This document shows positions 16,900 to 23,984 of a stretch of DNA of 64,000 bases, in pieces. How positions within the stretch are numbered: position 1 is the stretch's first letter; the number at the start of each line of letters is the position of its first letter. The notes below the pieces were generated by a model. That model searched no databases, was not told where the DNA came from, and was given only the letters and a program-made list of their open reading frames with translations. Source of the stretch: Parapontixanthobacter aurantiacus (GTDB lineage: Bacteria > Pseudomonadota > Alphaproteobacteria > Sphingomonadales > Sphingomonadaceae); contig NZ_WTYW01000005.1 in NCBI RefSeq assembly GCF_009827635.1, forward strand, positions 41,427 to 105,426. Reading direction: 5' to 3'. The position numbers and the translations under genes are program-made.

Positions 16900-17658
16900 A
16901 TGAAACCTACCACTCGCGTTCGCGTCATCGATCTGGAAACCACTGGCTCGAACCCGCCGGCCCACGCTGTTTGCGAGATTGGCTGGCAGGACGTCGTGCT
17001 TGGAGACGACGGGCGTTGGTCCCTCGATGCCGGACACGGAGCCTCCTTCGTCGATCCGGGCAGGTCGATCCCGCCGGTAACGATGGCCGTGCATCATATC
17101 ATGGACGAAGACGTTGCAGGCGCGCCGTTCTGGCCCGAGATCGCACCGTCCATTCTTCGCCCGGAAAAAGGCGTTGCCGCACTCGCCGCGCACCGCGCCT
17201 CTTTCGAGCAGCGCTTTTGCACGCCGAAGCTGTCGGGCGGCGCGCCGTGGATCTGCACGTGGAAGTGCGCTTTGCGGCTATGGCCGGACAGTCCGAGCTT
17301 CTCAAATCAGGTGCTCCGATACTGGCGCATGCCGGAAGGTTTGGACCATGCGAGGGGCCTGCCGGTCCATCGGGCCTTTCCGGATGCTTACGTGACGGCC
17401 CACCACCTGCGCGATCAATTGAACGAAGCCGGTCTCGACCAGTTGCTGGCTTGGAGTGCGGAACCGGGCTTACTGCCGCGCGTGCCGTACGGAGCCGACC
17501 GCGGGAGCTACTGGCACGAACTCGATGATAATTTGCTGAAACGCTACACGTCGGACCGCAACGAGGACGTACGCTTTTCAGCCCGGAAAGAGGTGGAACG
17601 GCGAAGCGGCGATGCTTTCGAACCCGACGACGGTGCCGCGCAAGGCGAACTGCTCTAA
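16900..17658 (+). CDS. DEDDh-type 3'-5' exonuclease family protein
   Basis: A 252-residue protein of the RNase T / DNA polymerase III epsilon superfamily. Motif I is IDLETTG, motif III is HRAFPDAYVTAHHL. The second motif reads AHRASFEQRF, where the usual Asp (as in NxxFD) is a Glu. The C-terminal part has SYWHELDDNLLKRY and DVRFSARKEVERR, like the small module after the nuclease in some alphaproteobacterial exonucleases. ATG 16900 is used; a TTG at 16891 is an alternative and the GGAGG between them is very close to the ATG. It may act in DNA or RNA trimming, and lies between tRNA-Trp and a symporter. Confidence 0.72.
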   Translation: MKPTTRVRVIDLETTGSNPPAHAVCEIGWQDVVLGDDGRWSLDAGHGASFVDPGRSIPPVTMAVHHIMDEDVAGAPFWPEIAPSILRPEKGVAALAAHRASFEQRFCTPKLSGGAPWICTWKCALRLWPDSPSFSNQVLRYWRMPEGLDHARGLPVHRAFPDAYVTAHHLRDQLNEAGLDQLLAWSAEPGLLPRVPYGADRGSYWHELDDNLLKRYTSDRNEDVRFSARKEVERRSGDAFEPDDGAAQGELL

Positions 17659-17753
17659 GCGAAATCCGAGGTTTTTTACCGGTCTTTGGACCTGTTCAAG
17701 CCTTGCCCGATGCGGACTCCGATGAAGCCGTTCGGGCCGTGGTAAGCCGATAT

Positions 17754-17766
17754 GGTTAACTTAACC
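17754..17766. promoter_or_regulatory. Inverted repeat GGTTAA-C-TTAACC
   Basis: Two perfect 6-base arms separated by one base lie 135 bp before the 49-residue gene. The half-site TTAACC resembles CtrA-type half-sites (TTAAC), but the spacing is not the normal TTAA-N7-TTAA. It may be an operator for the small gene; evidence is the symmetry only. Confidence 0.35.
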
Positions 17767-17824
17767 AATTATCGTCTCGCCGCGGCACATCCCCCACGAA
17801 CTATCATTTTTCATACTTAATGCG

Positions 17825-17854
17825 TTGGAACCGCAGCGGCCAACTGTGCATTAT
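17825..17854 (+). promoter_or_regulatory. Candidate promoter of the 49-residue gene
   Basis: TTGGAA at 17825-17830 and CATTAT at 17849-17854 with an 18-bp spacer. This would give a 5' leader of about 40 nt containing a run of nine T just before the GGAGAAG ribosome-binding site. The match is moderate and unproven. Confidence 0.35.
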
Positions 17855-17901
17855 TGTCGACGGGAGCTGGTTAGTTTCAGTTTTTTTTTGGAGAAGACAT
17901 C

Positions 17902-18051
17902 ATGTCCAGTCTGTCGTTTCGCAGCAGCCGCCCGGACCAGTGGGTCCAGCCTCGCGCTTACCGCGACGCCTCGCTGCGCTACATGAAACATGGCGCAATC
18001 CGTCCGATGGAAGAACCGGGATTCCTGGCCCGCGTCTTCGGTCGCCGCTGA
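17902..18051 (+). CDS. Small basic protein, 49 residues
   Basis: A short gene with a clear GGAGAAG ribosome-binding site 5 bases before ATG, coding 49 residues rich in Arg. It begins MSSLSFRSSRPDQWVQPRAY and ends GFLARVFGRR. There is no signal peptide or membrane helix; the ends are basic and the centre (RYMKHGAIRPMEEPGF) could be an amphipathic segment. A very strong terminator follows 32 bp later, so it is a monocistronic unit. Codon use resembles its neighbours. I do not recognise a characterised family and give no function. Confidence 0.7.
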   Translation: MSSLSFRSSRPDQWVQPRAYRDASLRYMKHGAIRPMEEPGFLARVFGRR

Positions 18052-18083
18052 CCGCGCACTGAATTTCGATACCCGATCGAATG

Positions 18084-18120
18084 AGGTCGGCACCCCTGGT
18101 CTCGGGTGCCGACCTTTTTT
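18084..18120 (+). terminator. Strong rho-independent terminator
   Basis: A 12-bp perfect stem (AGGTCGGCACCC at 18084-18095 with GGGTGCCGACCT at 18104-18115), an 8-base loop and a T run. It ends the transcript of the 49-residue gene. Confidence 0.93.
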
Positions 18121-18189
18121 GTGCGCATCGCTAAGGGGAGCGGCGGCGGGGAATTAACCGGGGTAGGCTAACGCCCCGACGCTTGCGCA

Positions 18190-19728
18190 TCAGTACTCGT
18201 TCGGTTCCTCCGGCGTGTCCGCGGTATGCGTCGGTCCGGCGGTCTTGTCTCCGCGAGCGAGCTTGAACACCACGCCCGACAGTAGCGCGAGTGCCAGCAG
18301 GTTGGGCAGCGCCATCGCCGCATTCGAGATGTCGCCGAGCCTCCAGACCAGCTGAGAGGGTTGCGTTGCCCCGACATAGATCGCGATGCACCAGATCACC
18401 CGCCAGGCGATATGCAGCTTCTTCTCGCCGCTCCGGCTCGATCCCGGAACGCGGTCGTAGATGAAGGTGATTGCGCGTTCCCCGTAGTAGCTCCAGGTAA
18501 GCAAGGTCGTGAACACGAACAGGATCAGCGCGATGCTGGCGACCAGAGTGCCCAGCGGGATGCTCGCGATCTCGAAGGGGAAGGCCGCTGCGAAGGCGCC
18601 GCTCGTCGTGACGAAGCCGCTTTGGGCGGTCGTGCCGAGATCGGATTGCCAGACATGGCGGACCGCCTCGCCCTCGTAGGTGAAGTTGCCTTCGACCGTC
18701 AGGATGACCAGCGCGGTCATCGTGCAGATGATGATCGTGTCGATGAACGTGCCCAGCATCGCCATGCGGCCCTGCTGTTGCGGATCGTTGGTCTGCGCCA
18801 CCGCGTGCGCGATCGGGGTCGAGCCCTGTCCGCTCTCGTTGGAGAACAGGCCGCGTGCGACACCTGCCCTGATAGCGAGGATGATCGCCGCCCCGGCGAA
18901 CCCGCCGCTGGCGCTCTGCGCATTGAAGGCACCGCTGAATATGCGGCTGAACGTTTCGGGCAGATCGCCGAAATTGAGGATCAGTGCGATAAGCGCCATG
19001 ACGATATAGGCGGCCGCCATGAACGGCACGACGCTTTCGGCGACGCGGCCGATCGACTTGATGCCGCCGATAATGACGACGAACACCGCGATGGCGACGA
19101 TGAGGCCGCCCAGCCAGCGTTCCCAGCCGAACAACTCGTTGAGACCGCTCGCAACCTCGTTCGCCTGGATGGAATTACCCGTGACGAGCGCGGAGAACAG
19201 CGTGCCGAGGCAGAAGAGGATGGCGAGCCAGGTCCATTTCGGGCCCAGGCCCATCATGATGTAGGTCATCGGTCCGCCGCGATAGACGCCGTCGCTGGTC
19301 TTTTCGCGGTAGCGGATAGCGAGCGAGCCTTCGGCAAAGCCCAGCGCCATGCCGAACAAGGCGGTCACCCACATCCAGAAGACCGCGCCGGGTCCGCCCA
19401 GCGCGATGGCCGTGGCGACGCCGGCGAGATTGCCCGTGCCGACCTGTCCCGACAGGGCGGTCGAAAGCGCGGCGAAGGGCGAGATTTCACCTGCGCCCGC
19501 GCCCTTGCGGCCCTTGAACAGTCCGGCGAAGGCGCTGCCCAGCTTGACGATCGGGTAGAAGCGCAGGCCGATCATGATCCACGCGCCGACCCCCAAAAGG
19601 ATAATGGCGAGTGGCGGGAAGGGGATGACCGCTTCGCCGTTCCAGGTCCCGCCCCAAATGAAGTCGGAAATGTTCGTGACCGGCTGGACGAGCCTGTCGC
19701 CCAGCGTCTGCGGTTGGGCTGCTGCCAT
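18190..19728 (-). CDS. Sodium:alanine/glycine symporter (AGCS family)
   Basis: A 512-residue inner-membrane transporter with about 10-11 helices. Family signatures are ALSGQVGTGNLAGVATAI near the N-terminus, the GGPMTYIMMGLG region, and GLFSNESGQGSTPIAHAVA in the middle. It would import alanine or glycine with sodium. The C-terminus is a short charged tail ending EEPNEY. It is monocistronic, reading away from secE across a 257-bp divergent gap. Given the glycine cleavage operon elsewhere in the window, glycine is a plausible substrate, but the sequence does not decide. Confidence 0.92.
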   Translation of the reverse strand: MAAAQPQTLGDRLVQPVTNISDFIWGGTWNGEAVIPFPPLAIILLGVGAWIMIGLRFYPIVKLGSAFAGLFKGRKGAGAGEISPFAALSTALSGQVGTGNLAGVATAIALGGPGAVFWMWVTALFGMALGFAEGSLAIRYREKTSDGVYRGGPMTYIMMGLGPKWTWLAILFCLGTLFSALVTGNSIQANEVASGLNELFGWERWLGGLIVAIAVFVVIIGGIKSIGRVAESVVPFMAAAYIVMALIALILNFGDLPETFSRIFSGAFNAQSASGGFAGAAIILAIRAGVARGLFSNESGQGSTPIAHAVAQTNDPQQQGRMAMLGTFIDTIIICTMTALVILTVEGNFTYEGEAVRHVWQSDLGTTAQSGFVTTSGAFAAAFPFEIASIPLGTLVASIALILFVFTTLLTWSYYGERAITFIYDRVPGSSRSGEKKLHIAWRVIWCIAIYVGATQPSQLVWRLGDISNAAMALPNLLALALLSGVVFKLARGDKTAGPTHTADTPEEPNEY

Positions 19729-19832
19729 TATCTACCCCTCATGCGTCCCGTGAAACTTGCGCGCGCCGCACAGTGCTAGTTTGCGATCATTCGCTTGGCC
19801 AGCCTCTTTGCCCTTTTCCCACCGCCGCGTGC

Positions 19833-19861
19833 TTGCTTTTGCGCAGGAGCGCGCGTAAACG
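19833..19861 (+). promoter_or_regulatory. Candidate promoter of secE-nusG
   Basis: TTGCTT (19833-19838), a 17-bp spacer and TAAACG (19856-19861) lie about 125 bp before secE in the divergent gap. It is the best sigma-70-like pair I see there, with only moderate match to consensus. Confidence 0.35.
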
Positions 19862-19985
19862 GCTGACCGTCTTTCCGACAATTCAGCGTTTTCGCCCCTC
19901 CCGGACTTGAACCGGGGCGGCGCGGAGCCGATGTTGGAAACGCGCAAGGACAACCTGAACGCAATACGGGAAAGCGATACGCAGC

Positions 19986-20180
19986 ATGGCCAAAGTCAAT
20001 CCGGGCGAATTCATCCGGCAAGTCCGCACCGAAGCGGGCAAGGTCGTCTGGCCGACGCGCGAGGAAACGATCCGCACGGCGATCTTCGTGTTCATCATGA
20101 TGGTGATCCTCTCGCTGTTCTTCCTCGGCATTGACACCGTGTTCGGAGCGATCGTCTCCTGGCTGCTCACGCTGGCCTGA
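19986..20180 (+). CDS. secE: Preprotein translocase subunit SecE
   Basis: A 64-residue single-span version of the SecYEG clamp subunit. The conserved amphipathic helix and loop GEFIRQVRTEAGKVVWPTREE are followed by one membrane helix (IFVFIMMVILSLFFLGIDTVFGAIVSWLL). Length and layout match single-helix alphaproteobacterial SecE. It is followed 30 bp later by nusG, the standard pair. Confidence 0.96.
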   Translation: MAKVNPGEFIRQVRTEAGKVVWPTREETIRTAIFVFIMMVILSLFFLGIDTVFGAIVSWLLTLA

Positions 20181-20210
20181 TCCAAACAGTTTCAAACGGA
20201 TTTCAATCAC

Positions 20211-20747
20211 ATGGCACGCTGGTACATCATCCACGCTTATTCCGGATTCGAGAACAAGGTTCGCGACGCGATCCTTTCCGAAGCCGAGCGGCTCGGCCTT
20301 TCCGAAGGCGTCGAGGAAGTCGAGGTTCCGACCGAAACGATTACCGAGATCAAGCGCGGCAAGAAGGTGCAGACCGAGCGCAAGTTCATGCCCGGCTACG
20401 TGCTGGCCAAGCTGAACATGACCGACGACATCTATCACCTCGTCAAGAACACCCCCAAGGTGACCGGTTTCCTCGGCAACAACAACAAGCCGCAGGCGAT
20501 CAGCGAAAAGGAAGCCGCCCGTTATTTCGGCGGGGTCGAGGAAGCCAAGTCCGCTCCGAAGAAGGACATCAATGTCGATTACGAGATCGGCGATTCGGTC
20601 AAGGTTCTCGACGGTCCCTTCGCGAGCTTCAACGGCGTCGTCGAGGAACTCGATTTCGACAAGGCGAAGGTCAAGGTGTCCGTCTCGATCTTCGGCCGGG
20701 CGACACCGGTCGAACTCGATTTCGAGCAGGTCGAACTCGTCAAGTAA
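20211..20747 (+). CDS. nusG: Transcription termination/antitermination factor NusG
   Basis: A 178-residue factor that binds RNA polymerase and couples it to Rho or ribosomes. The NGN domain begins ARWYIIHAYSGFENKVRDAI and includes KFMPGYVLAKL and VTGFLGNNNKP; the C-terminal KOW domain has DSVKVLDGPFASFNGVVEEL and ends ATPVELDFEQVELVK. It is complete and typical. In the usual order rplK would follow; here a convergent regulator gene and a 4-kb cassette intervene. Confidence 0.97.
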   Translation: MARWYIIHAYSGFENKVRDAILSEAERLGLSEGVEEVEVPTETITEIKRGKKVQTERKFMPGYVLAKLNMTDDIYHLVKNTPKVTGFLGNNNKPQAISEKEAARYFGGVEEAKSAPKKDINVDYEIGDSVKVLDGPFASFNGVVEELDFDKAKVKVSVSIFGRATPVELDFEQVELVK

Positions 20748-20795
20748 GCCGCGGGTTGCAGCATGGCGTAATGGCCAGCCGCCCCGCTTGCCGGT

Positions 20796-21560
20796 TTACC
20801 TGTTCGGACGGGTTACGATGTAGCGGTTCGTAAACTCGGCAAGGTCGTTCATCGCCTTGCGGTCCTCGATCTTGTAGAGCTTCTTGTCGCGCGAGATCAG
20901 CCCGCCCTGAAGCAATTGCTGCATCGAACGGTTGGTGTGGATCGGCGTCAGGCCCAGCGCATCGGCAATCTCGTATTGCGCCAGCGGGAACAGGAAGCAG
21001 CCGTTTTCCAGATCGTCGGTCACTGCGCTGCGCGCTTCTATTTGAAGGAGCAGATGCGCAAGCCGCCTGGCGCCATAGGACCGGCTGTTGGAGCGCGCGC
21101 GGTCCATCGCCACCACCTGATCGAGCATCGCCATGCCGAGCAGCGCCGTGCCGAAATGCGCGTGCTTGCGGATCGCTTCGTTCAATTCCGCCTTGTGGAT
21201 GCGCGACGTCCTGATGTCGGTGAGCGCCTCTGCCGTCGTCGTCGCGTAGGACCAGTTGATGTCCTCCAGCCCGACAAGATCGCCGCGCTGATAGATGCGA
21301 TGGATGAAGCGGCGCGAATGGCGCAGCGCCACCCAGCCGATTGCCCAGCCTTCCTCGAGGACGTAGAAATGCTCTTCGTCCGCGCCCTCGCGGTAGATGA
21401 TGTCGCCGCGCTCCCGCCGGGCAGACGGCGCGGCTTCCCAGGGCGGGTCGAGGAATTCGGCAGGAGAACTGTCACCGTGCCGCGCAAGGCGTTTGGCCAG
21501 CGATGCGAGACCGGTTTCCTCGATGAGGTCGTCGGCTCCGTTCGAACTGGCTGGCGGCAT
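20796..21560 (-). CDS. Crp/Fnr family transcriptional regulator
   Basis: A 254-residue regulator with an N-terminal cyclic-nucleotide-type beta-roll (REREGDIIYREGADEEHFYVLEEGWA region) and a C-terminal winged helix (PLAQYEIADALGLTPIHTNR, then QQLLQGGLI). There are no Cys residues in the N-terminus to hold an Fe-S cluster, so it is not a classical FNR; the ligand is unknown. It converges with nusG (48-bp gap) and lies just downstream of the glycan cassette genes on the same strand, 145 bp from the gtrA stop. Confidence 0.88.
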   Translation of the reverse strand: MPPASSNGADDLIEETGLASLAKRLARHGDSSPAEFLDPPWEAAPSARRERGDIIYREGADEEHFYVLEEGWAIGWVALRHSRRFIHRIYQRGDLVGLEDINWSYATTTAEALTDIRTSRIHKAELNEAIRKHAHFGTALLGMAMLDQVVAMDRARSNSRSYGARRLAHLLLQIEARSAVTDDLENGCFLFPLAQYEIADALGLTPIHTNRSMQQLLQGGLISRDKKLYKIEDRKAMNDLAEFTNRYIVTRPNR

Positions 21561-21705
21561 TTACACTCGTCCTTCCTCGCACTGCGTGACGGGAAAGGGC
21601 TACCACCCCGGTTGCGGAACGGCAAACGCGATTTGCCCAGTCAGCGAAACGCGTTGGGGGAAGAAAGAAGCGCGCGGTGGATCTCTCGGTTTAGCGCGAA
21701 GCTGT

Positions 21706-22155
21706 TCAAATAGTCTGATGCTTGGATTTCTCTTGCCCGTGCGGAGGTGCGATGTCGCGCAACGCATCCGCCCTGTCTGCAGTCCGAAAGGCCCAAAATT
21801 TGGAAAACGCAAAAGTCGCTGGCGGCGCGATAACCAGAACTAGCGCGAGGTAAACGAAGATCGGCAGACCTGCCGATTGGACCAGCAGAAGGATTGCGCT
21901 TGTCAATATCGCACTAAAAACAGTTATGATTGCGTAGCGGAATGCGGCCGAGGCAAATTCGGAACGTAGTCGGAAGGTAAAGGCGGCATTTCCGAAGAAT
22001 GAAACGAAATACGCCGCTCCTGCGCCAAAAAGGTTCGCTCGAAGCGGCGGGCAGTATTCAAGGCCAATAAGGATAAATGCAACGCCAACATGTGCGACGG
22101 TTGCGGCGATTCCGACTGCTCCGAACGAAAGTAGTTGTCTCAGGATACGTGGCAT
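21706..22155 (-). CDS. GtrA-family membrane protein
   Basis: A 149-residue protein with four membrane helices, including LLSFGAVGIAATVAHVGVAFI and YFVSFFGNAAFTFRLRSEF, matching GtrA proteins that help flip lipid-linked sugars. The C-terminus is hydrophilic (ending EKSKHQTI). It is the last of three overlapping genes (GT2, methyltransferase, gtrA) and overlaps the methyltransferase gene by 16 bp. With the GT2 it would form a GtrA/GtrB pair that makes and flips a polyprenyl-phosphate sugar. Confidence 0.88.
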   Translation of the reverse strand: MPRILRQLLSFGAVGIAATVAHVGVAFILIGLEYCPPLRANLFGAGAAYFVSFFGNAAFTFRLRSEFASAAFRYAIITVFSAILTSAILLLVQSAGLPIFVYLALVLVIAPPATFAFSKFWAFRTADRADALRDIAPPHGQEKSKHQTI

Positions 22156-22889
22156 GAAGCGTTTTTTCTTTCGAGGACCGCATAGAGAGACAATCCGATC
22201 GGCAGCTTCATTCTGTTCACAAGCGAGGCTTCACTGGAGAATACGCTCGTAAGTATCCCATTTAGAAGCGCGTCTGGCGTTTCCTTATCGACGCCTTTTC
22301 CTATCCCGAACTTCGCCAATCCGCGTTGCGCAAGAGCCAATGGGAAAAGAAGACTGTTGAAATAGCCAATCCGCGAAGGAACGAGCCCAGCCTCACGAAT
22401 GCGACTTTCCAGACCAGACTGCGTGTACCGCCTGAAGTGATGATGCATTTCGTCGTGTTCCGACCACAACCACGGGAGCGCGGGAACGGTCAGCACGATC
22501 TTGCCGGCGGGAGACAGTCGCCCTGCGAGAGCCGAAAGGGCGCTGCGATCATCTTCGATGTGTTCGAGAACGTCCAGCAAGGCGATCAGATCGAAACTCT
22601 TCTCGGCAAAACCGATCCTGTCGGGAAGCCGACCCCATGCTACGTTACCCGAAAAGGTGCTGTCGGAATAAGCTCTAGCTTCTTCGCTATATTCGAAGGC
22701 CTGCACCCGGCCGAATTCCGAAAGCATTTCGAGGTTTCCACCATAACCGCAGCCCGCTTCGAGGATCTCCGCGTCGGCGGAAAGCTCGACATTGTTCGCA
22801 ATCAGGCTGCGAACGACGGCGCGACGGCCACGGAACCACCAATGTTCCTGCTGGCTCGTTCGGAGAGACTCGAATGCGGCGGCGTCCAT
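22140..22889 (-). CDS. Class I SAM-dependent methyltransferase
   Basis: A 249-residue Rossmann-fold methyltransferase. The SAM site is ILEAGCGYGGNLEML, followed by ALLDVLEHIEDD and LTVPALPWLWSEHDEMHHHFRRY, which resembles methyltransferases found next to GtrB-type transferases. The N-terminus EHWWFRGRRAVVRSLI is also typical. It could methylate a sugar or a lipid-linked intermediate. It overlaps the GT2 stop by one base (TAATG) and gtrA by 16 bp. Confidence 0.87.
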   Translation of the reverse strand: MDAAAFESLRTSQQEHWWFRGRRAVVRSLIANNVELSADAEILEAGCGYGGNLEMLSEFGRVQAFEYSEEARAYSDSTFSGNVAWGRLPDRIGFAEKSFDLIALLDVLEHIEDDRSALSALAGRLSPAGKIVLTVPALPWLWSEHDEMHHHFRRYTQSGLESRIREAGLVPSRIGYFNSLLFPLALAQRGLAKFGIGKGVDKETPDALLNGILTSVFSSEASLVNRMKLPIGLSLYAVLERKNASCHVS

Positions 22890-23878
22890 TAAAAACCCTC
22901 CTTGGAATCGATGACGTAAAGAGGGCGGTTTCGAACCTGGATCGCAATTCGACCGAGATATTCACCCATCATGCCCAGGCTGAGGAGGTTGAGGCCGCCA
23001 AGAAAAAGCACCGCGACCATGATCGATGCATAGCCCGGAGCGTCTCCACCCGTAAAAAGGGTGTAGGCGACGAGGCCGGCAGCATAGAAAAAGGCGAGTA
23101 TGGCGATCGCCGCCCCAACGAGTGACCAGATGCGCAGTGGAAGGGTCGTAGTGGAAGTGATGCCGTCCAACGCCAGATTGAATAATGCAGCTGGCCGCCA
23201 TTTGCTGTCGCCGCGGTCGCGTTGCGGCCTTGAGTACTCGACTGTCTCCGTCGCGAAGCCGATCCACGAGAACAGCCCCTTGTTGAAGCGGGAATGTTCG
23301 GTCATGCGATTGAGGATATTGACTGCATCTCGATCGAGCAGTCGAAAGTCACCGACGTTATCGTCGATCGGATGATCGGCGATTTTATTGACGATCCGAT
23401 AGAAGGCGCTGGCGCTGGTTCGCTTGAAAAACGTATCGCTTCTACGGTCGATGCGCTTTGCATTGACGATCTTGGCACCGCCGAGCCATTTCGCGATCAT
23501 CGGGACGACGAGTTCGGGAGGATCCTGCAAATCGACGTCCATGGGGATGACCGCGTCGCCCGAACTGGCATCGAGCCCAGCGCTGAGCGCTGCTTCCTTG
23601 CCGAAGTTTCTCGATAGTTTGAGAACCTTGACGTGGGCGTTCAACCGGCACAGCTCGTGAAGTGCCGCGGCGGTCCCGTCCTGGCTGCCGTCGTCCACAA
23701 AGATGACTTCGTAATTCAGTCCAGTTGAACGCACCAGTTCGTCGTTGAGCAGAAGTTCGTCGATCGCTGAGAGAAACGGGCCGACACTCTGACATTCGTT
23801 GAACACCGGAACGACTATCGAAAGCAACCGGGGTCGCTGGCCCGATATCTCTTTGCTAAATGCCTGGTTCTCGAGCAT
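22889..23878 (-). CDS. Glycosyltransferase family 2, GtrB/DPM1-like
   Basis: A 329-residue enzyme with an N-terminal GT-A domain: LSIVVPVFNEC, VDDGSQDGT, and the metal-binding DVDLQDPPELV. The C-terminus has two membrane helices (SLVGAAIAILAFFYAAGLVAY and MVAVLFLGGLNLLSLGMMGEYLGR) as in GtrB proteins that transfer sugar from a nucleotide to undecaprenyl phosphate. It is first in the GT2-methyltransferase-gtrA operon and is divergent from the GT-C gene with a 106-bp gap carrying the homopolymer tracts. Confidence 0.92.
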   Translation of the reverse strand: MLENQAFSKEISGQRPRLLSIVVPVFNECQSVGPFLSAIDELLLNDELVRSTGLNYEVIFVDDGSQDGTAAALHELCRLNAHVKVLKLSRNFGKEAALSAGLDASSGDAVIPMDVDLQDPPELVVPMIAKWLGGAKIVNAKRIDRRSDTFFKRTSASAFYRIVNKIADHPIDDNVGDFRLLDRDAVNILNRMTEHSRFNKGLFSWIGFATETVEYSRPQRDRGDSKWRPAALFNLALDGITSTTTLPLRIWSLVGAAIAILAFFYAAGLVAYTLFTGGDAPGYASIMVAVLFLGGLNLLSLGMMGEYLGRIAIQVRNRPLYVIDSKEGF

Positions 23879-23970
23879 CGAACGAAAGTCTCCGTTAAGC
23901 GCTTGTCGTTAGGACCGCACTTGTCCAGATCACTTTCTTACCGTTTTTCGTTAATTTTTTTTTAATGCCC

Positions 23971-23981
23971 GGGGGGGGGGG
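23971..23981 (+). repeat. Poly-G tract of 11 at the start of the GT-C gene
   Basis: Eleven G residues stand between ATGCCC (ATG at 23965) and ACAGTG (GTG at 23985). A nine-T run lies just upstream. From the ATG the frame meets TGA at 23986 with 11 G; with 9 or 12 G the ATG would be in frame with the GT-C protein. The tract could also act as part of the ribosome-binding region for the GTG start. Confidence 0.9.
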
Positions 23982-23984
23982 ACA

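Noticed and set aside
19885..19919. On the minus strand a CCCGG-TTCAAGT-CCGGG stem-loop followed by AGGGGCG looks like the T arm and 3' acceptor strand of a tRNA.
   Set aside because: No matching CGCCCCT 5' strand, D arm or anticodon arm is found at the needed distance, and there is no flanking integrase. It may be a tRNA remnant or chance.
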